A DNA stretch of 64,000 bases. Source: Isoetes taiwanensis (taxonomy: Eukaryota > Streptophyta > Lycopodiopsida > Isoetales > Isoetaceae). Numbering within the stretch: position 1 is the stretch's first letter; the number at the start of each line of letters is the position of its first letter. Under the pieces are notes generated by a model. The model made no database searches and was not told where the DNA came from. It saw only the letters and a program-made list of their open reading frames with translations. A program made the translations under genes and the position numbers. Positions 58,633-64,000 of the stretch are shown here, piece after piece. The stretch lies in the NCBI GenBank assembly GCA_021234155.1, contig JAJEKV010000014.1:2976190-3040189 (forward strand), given 5' to 3'.

Positions 58633-59781
58633 TTGATATTGTTGAAATTCTGCTTATATTTTGCTATGCTCAATATAGATGGCGCACGCAACGCCGCTTG
58701 GCAGATACCCTCGAATACCAGTAGGTTGACCCCTGAGCAGGAACTTGTGTTGATGAAGAGGCAACTAGCTGAGTTGCAGACTTATGTACTGAATACCAAT
58801 CCACCGCAGCATGTTCAGACGGATGGATCGGAGTTACCTCCGTTACCGCCGAGTCCCCCACCACAGCAACCTTCTGCACCTGATTCTAGCCCGGCACCCG
58901 TACCGAGGAGGCACCGTTCCAAACGGCATCGAAGTTCCTCTGGGGACAGTGCAACCTCCTCTCAGACAGCTTCTTCGGAGTCTTCTGAGTCGTCGGTCTC
59001 ATCCGAGGGCCATGCACATCGCCGGGACAAGGAGTACCGTAAAACGGTTGATACAGCTATGACCAGTATATGGAAAAATAGGAAACTGGCCCAATTTGAT
59101 GGCAAATCTAGAGGTGGGCTGAATGTAGAGTCCTGGCTCGATGAAATGGAGGAGTTTGGAAAATCCTATGGCATGACAGAAAAGGATATAGGGAAGGTTG
59201 CCACCACAAACCTTACAGGAGCTGCCCGTATCTGGTGGAAGGGTTATGCCAGAGCCAAGCACCTGGATAGGAGCAGGTGCAGATTCAAAAAGTTTGCCAA
59301 GGCTTTTAAGTCGCATTATGTACCTCGTGCGCACAAATGCCAACAAATCCAGACCTTCTACAGGTTAGAGCAGAAAGGGATGTCAGTTCAGGCCTACACT
59401 GATGAGTTCATGCGCCTGAGGCTGTACGTACCAGGGATGAATGAAAAGAGGGCGGTGGAGGGCTACATTGAAGGGTTGGCCCCCTCCATTAAACGAATGG
59501 TTAAGGCCATCGACCCAAAATCAGTTGCAGAAGCTAAGGCTAAGGCATTAAGCCTCGAGGAGGACACACCAAGGAATCAGTATCCGCGTCCTGCTCCTTA
59601 CTCGCAACCACGCCCGTCCACACCTTACAAACCTCGTTCGCCGAGTCCGGGGCCCTCTCAGCAGAACTCCTACAATTGCCAGGAAAAGAAAGTCACCTTC
59701 AGCACGCCCGAAAAGCAGAACAATGTCGGTAAGGAAGTTCGGAACCTCTTGCAGTCTATTCCTAAGGAGGCTCGAGAATAG
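58633..59781 (+). CDS. gag: Gag (capsid region), ending at an in-frame UAG
   Basis: 382 residues. The first ATGs in frame are 58633 and 58666. A Pro/Ser/Arg-rich spacer is followed by a retrotransposon gag domain at about 150-310 with FDG, W...E.....Y......W, ARIWWKGY and the YTDEFMRL / LRLYVPG segment. The protein ends at TAG (59779-59781). Four codons later in the same frame the nucleocapsid zinc knuckle C-x2-C-x4-H-x4-C ([14 protein letters not shown]) begins, followed by pol. The stop therefore separates capsid from zinc knuckle and enzymes: suppressible stop or single CAG-to-TAG mutation. Confidence 0.93.
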   Translation: MILLKFCLYFAMLNIDGARNAAWQIPSNTSRLTPEQELVLMKRQLAELQTYVLNTNPPQHVQTDGSELPPLPPSPPPQQPSAPDSSPAPVPRRHRSKRHRSSSGDSATSSQTASSESSESSVSSEGHAHRRDKEYRKTVDTAMTSIWKNRKLAQFDGKSRGGLNVESWLDEMEEFGKSYGMTEKDIGKVATTNLTGAARIWWKGYARAKHLDRSRCRFKKFAKAFKSHYVPRAHKCQQIQTFYRLEQKGMSVQAYTDEFMRLRLYVPGMNEKRAVEGYIEGLAPSIKRMVKAIDPKSVAEAKAKALSLEEDTPRNQYPRPAPYSQPRPSTPYKPRSPSPGPSQQNSYNCQEKKVTFSTPEKQNNVGKEVRNLLQSIPKEARE

Positions 59782-59811
59782 CTCCGCCGAGATAAGGCAT
59801 GCTACAGGTGT

Positions 59812-62800
59812 ATGCGACCCGGGCACTTTATGCAGAACTGCCCTTATGTCACGCAAACTGCCCAGCTGGCCATGGCTGACCTTGATTGGGACGACCTTGA
59901 GTCAACACTACCTGCTGAGGAGGACGCTCCCGAGTATATTCACGGTGCGTCTCATATCCTTGCAGCTATAGAAACCGGCAATGCTGAAAGTCAGCCTTCT
60001 GTTATTTCTACCATAGGCCAAGTAGACAGTAAGCCCTTCATAATTTTGATGGATACGGGTAGTACCCATAATTTTGCTTCTCTTAGAATGGCCCAGGTAC
60101 TGCAGCTTGAAACGTTGAGATCCCGACCAAAGCCAGTCACGTTAGCCAGTGGTAAGATCAGACACACTCATGGCCGTCGCATTAACCTTAAGATGAAGTT
60201 ACCAGGTGCGCCAGTTGGCATGGGTGCCGAATTAATGGACATTGGCAAATATGATCTTATTGTTGGAATGGAATTCTTGGCATCTGCAAAGGCCAATATA
60301 GACTGCGAGAAATGGGAGGTTACCTTCAACGCCGCTAATGGAGCACGCGTGACTATAAAAGGTGACCCATTCAACCCTATTATGCAGTCTATGTCAATCA
60401 AGCAGTTAGAAAAAGCTATACGCAAGCATAAGCTCCTCTGCGTCATTAGACTTGCCTCCATTGAGTCGGATGCTAAGCAGAAGCAGATAATCGATGCCTT
60501 GCCAGAGGGGATTGCTAACCTTCTCCGAGAGTTTAGCGATCTTTTTCCAGATGAGATCCAGAAGCTTCCTCCTTTTAGAGGGGTAGAATGTGAGATAGCT
60601 CTAGAACCAGGTACTAAGCCTACCAGTAAAGCCCCGTACCGTATGAGTCCTCCAGAGTTGGCAGAGCTTAAGAAGCAACTTCAGGAGTTACTAAACCTAG
60701 GTTTCATTCGGCCTAGCGTTTCGCCTTTTGGCGCCCCAATCCTTTTTGTTAAGAAAAAGGATGGCTCCTTGAGGATGTGTATTGATTATAGGCAGCTCAA
60801 TAAGCATACCATCAAGAATCGGTACGCTTTGCCTAGGGCAGATGATCTAATGGACCAGTTGCAAGGGGCCAAGTATTTCTCGAAGATAGATTTACGCTCC
60901 GGATACCATCAGATAAGGATAAAGGACGAAGACATCCATAAATCTGCTTTTCGCACTAGATATGGGCATTACGAGTTTACCGTTATGCCTTTTGGATTAA
61001 CTAATGCTCCTGCAACTTTCATGCGGTTGATGAATGACGTCTTCCGCCAATACTTGGATGATTTTGTTGTTATTTTCTTTGACGACATTCTCATCTATAG
61101 TAAGACTCTGAAGGAGCATGAGCAACATCTTAGGTTGGCCCTACAAAAGCTAAGACGCCATCAGCTCTTTGCCAAGTTCTCTAAGTGCAAGTTTGCAACT
61201 CCCAAGGTGGATTATTTGGGGCATATCATTTCAGCAGAGGGAATTGCTACGGATCCTGCAAAAATAGAAGCAGTAAGGGATTGGCCTATTCCGGCTAATG
61301 TTTCGGAAGTCCGCAGTTTCTTGGGACTAGCAGGATATTATCGCAAGTTTGTTAAGGACTTTGCAACGATTGCCGCACCTCTTACTGATCTCACAAAGCA
61401 CGAAAAGGTGAAGGATTGGATGGAACATTGGAAAACAAAAGTCCAGGTAGGCTTCCAGAAGCTTAAGGATGCTTTGACGTCAGCACCAGTCCTCACTTTG
61501 CCCGATCCCGAAAAGGATAAACTAGTGGCAACAGATGCTAGTAAGATTGCTACCGGTGGAGTCCTAATGCAGGAGGGGAGAGTCATTGCATATGATTCAA
61601 AGAAAATGAACGACACGGGGCAGCGATACCCTACCCATGATCAGGAATTGTTAGCAGTTGTTCGTGCTCTCCGCATTTGGAGACATTACCTTCTTGGTAG
61701 GAAATTCCAGTTGGATACGGATCATCAGAGTCTCTGTTATCTAACAACCCAGCCTAATCTCAATCTCCGTCAGAGAAGATGGATGGAGTTTCTCGAAGAA
61801 TATGATTTTGAGATTATATATAAGCCTGGGAAGCACAATGTGGTTGCGGATGCATTGTCACGCCATCCTTTGATAACCCGAACCCATTGTAACGCAATTT
61901 CCACACTCACCAGTGATTTTGGGAAGCAAATAGAACAGACCTTGGCCACAGATCCCGAATTCTATGATGTTTGGCGTAGTTTGAGTAAAGAAGCACGCAC
62001 AGACAAAGAACGCGAAGCGTTGCGTTCATATAAGAAAGAGGGCAACTTGCTATACCGCAAAGATAAGTTGTGTGTACCTGAGACTTCAGGAGTGCGTAAG
62101 TTAATTCTCCATGACACACACAACAGTCCTATAGCTGGACATGCGGGTTTCATGAAGACCTACTTCAAGATCCGTTCCAGTTATTTTTGGCCTTCGATGA
62201 AGAGGGATATTGCTAGATACATTAAACAGTGTCAAGTGTGTCAACAAACCAAGGCTGAGCAATTAAGAATTCCAGGAGAGTTGCAACCTTTGGATGTGCC
62301 CAACGCAAAGTGGGAAGTGATAACCATGGACTTCATTGTGGGCCTTCCACGTACTCTCCGTGGATATGATGCATTAATGGTAGTGGTCGACAAATTGTCG
62401 AAAATGGCTCATTTCTTGCCATGTCGTACCACCGACACAGCCTTCGACACCGCCCTGCTTTTTGCAAAGGAGATTTTCAGGTTGCACGGAATGCCACGAG
62501 TTATTGTATCTGACAGGGATCCCAAATTTGTAAGTGCATTCTGGAAAGACTTCTTCGCCACCATCCAGACCAAGCTTGCTATGAGTACGGCCTATCATCC
62601 TCAAACGGATGGTCAGACGGAACGTACCAATCGCATTATTGAGGATATGCTACGAAGTTATGTGTGGAGTAAGCAATCACAATGGGCTGACTATATCTAC
62701 CTGGTAGAGTTTGCCTACAACAGTATGAAACAAGATTCTTCCAGGATGTCTCCCTTTATGATAAATTATGGATATCAATGTCTTACTCCAGACACATGGC

Positions 62801-63567
62801 ATAACCCTGTCTCCAAAGTGGAGGTTTCTCAACAACTCCTTTTGGAAATGCAAGCTTTAGTTGAAGAGGTTAGTGGGTACCTATTAGCTGCACGCAGTCG
62901 CCAGAAAAGTGTAGCGGATAAGCACAGGACCCCACGAGTCTTCCAGGTGGGCGAATCAGTTTGGCTTAAGATCAAAGTAAAACAAGCCAAGCTTAAAATT
63001 GGTAACTGCAAGAAGTTGGCACCCAGATGGGCTGGGCCGTTCAAGATTACTGAACGTGTTGGAGAACAGGCGTATCGCTTGGATTTACCGCCCCGCTTGA
63101 AGATCCACAAGGTCTTTCACGTGAGTCTTCTGAAACAACACACCCCTGATCCGGAGGAGGTTTTGGATACCCCAACCCTCCTAGAAATGACAGAGGAGCA
63201 CCTGGAGATAGTGCCTGAAGCTCTTCTTGATCGAGCTTATAAACAAACCAGAAGGACTCAAATGTTGCAATACTTGGTTAAGTGGAAACACTTACCAGTT
63301 GAAGATGCTACCTGGGTGATGAAGATAGACCTTGAGAAGCACTATCCGGACTTCATGCGGGAATCTCAGGGCCGCACCATCAACGATGCTATCAACCCCG
63401 CTCCCGGCGGTAAGCGTGAAGGCTTGATTTGCCGAGAAGTATCCTCTAGAGGGGTAGATGCATCGTATCGCATAATACTTACCGATGATGAGACCACCTT
63501 TGGGTTCTCTAGGGCGTGGTGTATTGTTGATGTTGACATAACCACGAATTGCTTCGAAAGCATGTAG
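59812..63567 (+). CDS. pol: Pol polyprotein: protease, RT, RNase H, integrase, chromodomain
   Basis: 1251 residues from the first ATG, in the same frame as gag. Aspartic protease DTGS at 81-84. Reverse transcriptase about 290-470 with [13 protein letters not shown] and catalytic FFDD (422-425). RNase H with ATDAS (573-577) and the T.H.ELLAVV segment. Integrase with HHCC zinc region (about 767-810), catalytic D840, D901 (SDRDPKF) and E937 (DGQTERTN). GPF motif near 1074. Chromodomain about 1133-1182 ([15 protein letters not shown]), which in chromoviruses directs integration to marked chromatin. About 65 residues of unknown function follow. The ORF is fully open, suggesting recent activity despite insertions upstream. 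Confidence 0.97.
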   Translation: MRPGHFMQNCPYVTQTAQLAMADLDWDDLESTLPAEEDAPEYIHGASHILAAIETGNAESQPSVISTIGQVDSKPFIILMDTGSTHNFASLRMAQVLQLETLRSRPKPVTLASGKIRHTHGRRINLKMKLPGAPVGMGAELMDIGKYDLIVGMEFLASAKANIDCEKWEVTFNAANGARVTIKGDPFNPIMQSMSIKQLEKAIRKHKLLCVIRLASIESDAKQKQIIDALPEGIANLLREFSDLFPDEIQKLPPFRGVECEIALEPGTKPTSKAPYRMSPPELAELKKQLQELLNLGFIRPSVSPFGAPILFVKKKDGSLRMCIDYRQLNKHTIKNRYALPRADDLMDQLQGAKYFSKIDLRSGYHQIRIKDEDIHKSAFRTRYGHYEFTVMPFGLTNAPATFMRLMNDVFRQYLDDFVVIFFDDILIYSKTLKEHEQHLRLALQKLRRHQLFAKFSKCKFATPKVDYLGHIISAEGIATDPAKIEAVRDWPIPANVSEVRSFLGLAGYYRKFVKDFATIAAPLTDLTKHEKVKDWMEHWKTKVQVGFQKLKDALTSAPVLTLPDPEKDKLVATDASKIATGGVLMQEGRVIAYDSKKMNDTGQRYPTHDQELLAVVRALRIWRHYLLGRKFQLDTDHQSLCYLTTQPNLNLRQRRWMEFLEEYDFEIIYKPGKHNVVADALSRHPLITRTHCNAISTLTSDFGKQIEQTLATDPEFYDVWRSLSKEARTDKEREALRSYKKEGNLLYRKDKLCVPETSGVRKLILHDTHNSPIAGHAGFMKTYFKIRSSYFWPSMKRDIARYIKQCQVCQQTKAEQLRIPGELQPLDVPNAKWEVITMDFIVGLPRTLRGYDALMVVVDKLSKMAHFLPCRTTDTAFDTALLFAKEIFRLHGMPRVIVSDRDPKFVSAFWKDFFATIQTKLAMSTAYHPQTDGQTERTNRIIEDMLRSYVWSKQSQWADYIYLVEFAYNSMKQDSSRMSPFMINYGYQCLTPDTWHNPVSKVEVSQQLLLEMQALVEEVSGYLLAARSRQKSVADKHRTPRVFQVGESVWLKIKVKQAKLKIGNCKKLAPRWAGPFKITERVGEQAYRLDLPPRLKIHKVFHVSLLKQHTPDPEEVLDTPTLLEMTEEHLEIVPEALLDRAYKQTRRTQMLQYLVKWKHLPVEDATWVMKIDLEKHYPDFMRESQGRTINDAINPAPGGKREGLICREVSSRGVDASYRIILTDDETTFGFSRAWCIVDVDITTNCFESM

Positions 63568-64000
63568 TTCTTAGGCTGCGTTCATCTCGGCTATAATGGG
63601 AACTTAACCATTCCTTATGCCGCAGTGAATTGCAAACTATAGTCATGATAGGTTCCCCTGTAGATAGATTTTCTTTTAGTTATAGGGGGTGGGCCCTTCA
63701 ACCACATTATATTATTGGTATATACTGATATATTGACATGTGCAGGCCAGTGAGCAGTTCGTGAACTGCCCATGTATAGAGGGTTGCTGATGACCCAACT
63801 TTTTCGGACTCGTTTTGTTTACATGTATGATTTTCAACGTCTATGATGTTTTTAAACCGGACCTCGGTCCTTAAACTTTCTCTAATGATAAGTTTGTTAA
63901 ATGCACCTTGGTGCGTACACTATGTTATTGTTGGATTAATAAAAAAAACAATTCCTTGCAAGGATGTAAGTTCAACACAATGATTTACTTGTACTTTCAA
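63568..64000 (+). other. 3' untranslated part of the retrotransposon
   Basis: Non-coding sequence after pol. No TGTGACGTTCC LTR start occurs before the window ends. A purine-rich ATAGGGGGTGGG near 63680 is the only weak polypurine-tract-like stretch. Confidence 0.5.

Larger units (their letters stand above)
49591..64000 (+). mobile_element. Giant Ty3/gypsy chromovirus carrying histone-fold ORFs (3' end outside the window)
   Basis: Order: 5' LTR (49591-51249), tRNA-iMet primer site (51251-51262), leader, ORF1 with histone H3 fold (51845-53212), ORF2 with H2A-like end (53465-56555, split by a TIR element), ORF3 possibly H2B-like (57893-58408), gag (58633-59781) and pol with chromodomain (59812-63567). 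The 3' LTR starting TGTGACGTTCC is not reached by position 64000, so the element exceeds 14.4 kb. Extra genes between primer site and gag are unusual; extra ORFs in plant LTR elements more often sit between pol and the 3' LTR. Two later insertions (53701-55377 and 56628-57776) lie inside it, so this copy is not young. Confidence 0.93.

Overview
The window is nuclear DNA from a land plant with a large, repeat-rich genome. It carries a nucleus-encoded photosystem II gene (psbY), a 15-exon plant NADPH oxidase (RBOH) gene, a DUF1644 zinc-finger fragment, many decayed PPR sequences and a plant-type Ty3/gypsy chromovirus. Long intergenic tracts and scattered PPR relics would fit a fern or other seedless plant, but the lineage is an inference and is not proven by the sequence.

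Positions 1-23656 are dominated by two direct copies of an ~11.3 kb segment (32-11391 and 12424-23656) around a ~1 kb spacer. Each copy holds a ~195 bp minisatellite, a tRNA-derived SINE, a (CTAT)n retroposon tail, a minus-strand LTR-like block, an ankyrin-like relic on the minus strand and a class-3 lipase relic on the plus strand. Copy 1 alone has a 270 bp MITE. The copies differ by dense short indels and CWG/CGG scrambles that look more like unpolished long-read consensus than biological divergence.

Positions 23656-31325 hold psbY, apparently broken by two single-base losses, a DUF1644 fragment, and a degenerate CTAGCTAGTCGAGAA array containing two related 71-nt hairpins. A 2709 bp solo LTR with perfect 5 bp target duplications lies at 31326-34034. 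Positions 34035-43400 are mostly gene-poor, with PPR relics, a 444 bp foldback element, a PPR pseudogene and a LINE 3' end. The RBOH gene (44052-47759) is intact, with all exons joining in frame.

From 49591 to the window end lies the main item: a giant chromodomain-containing Ty3/gypsy retrotransposon, with its 5' LTR, a tRNA-iMet primer site and a gag-pol reading frame. Between primer site and gag there is ~7.4 kb carrying extra open reading frames. The first (51845-53212) ends in an unmistakable histone H3 fold, collinear with plant H3.3 and preceded by an H3-tail-like segment and a long coiled coil. The second (53465-56555, split by a TIR transposon) ends in an H2A-like region. The third (57893-58408) ends in a possible H2B-like region. 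A retrotransposon carrying several core-histone-like proteins is, to my knowledge, not a standard described architecture and is the strongest candidate for a new system here. The 3' LTR lies beyond the window.
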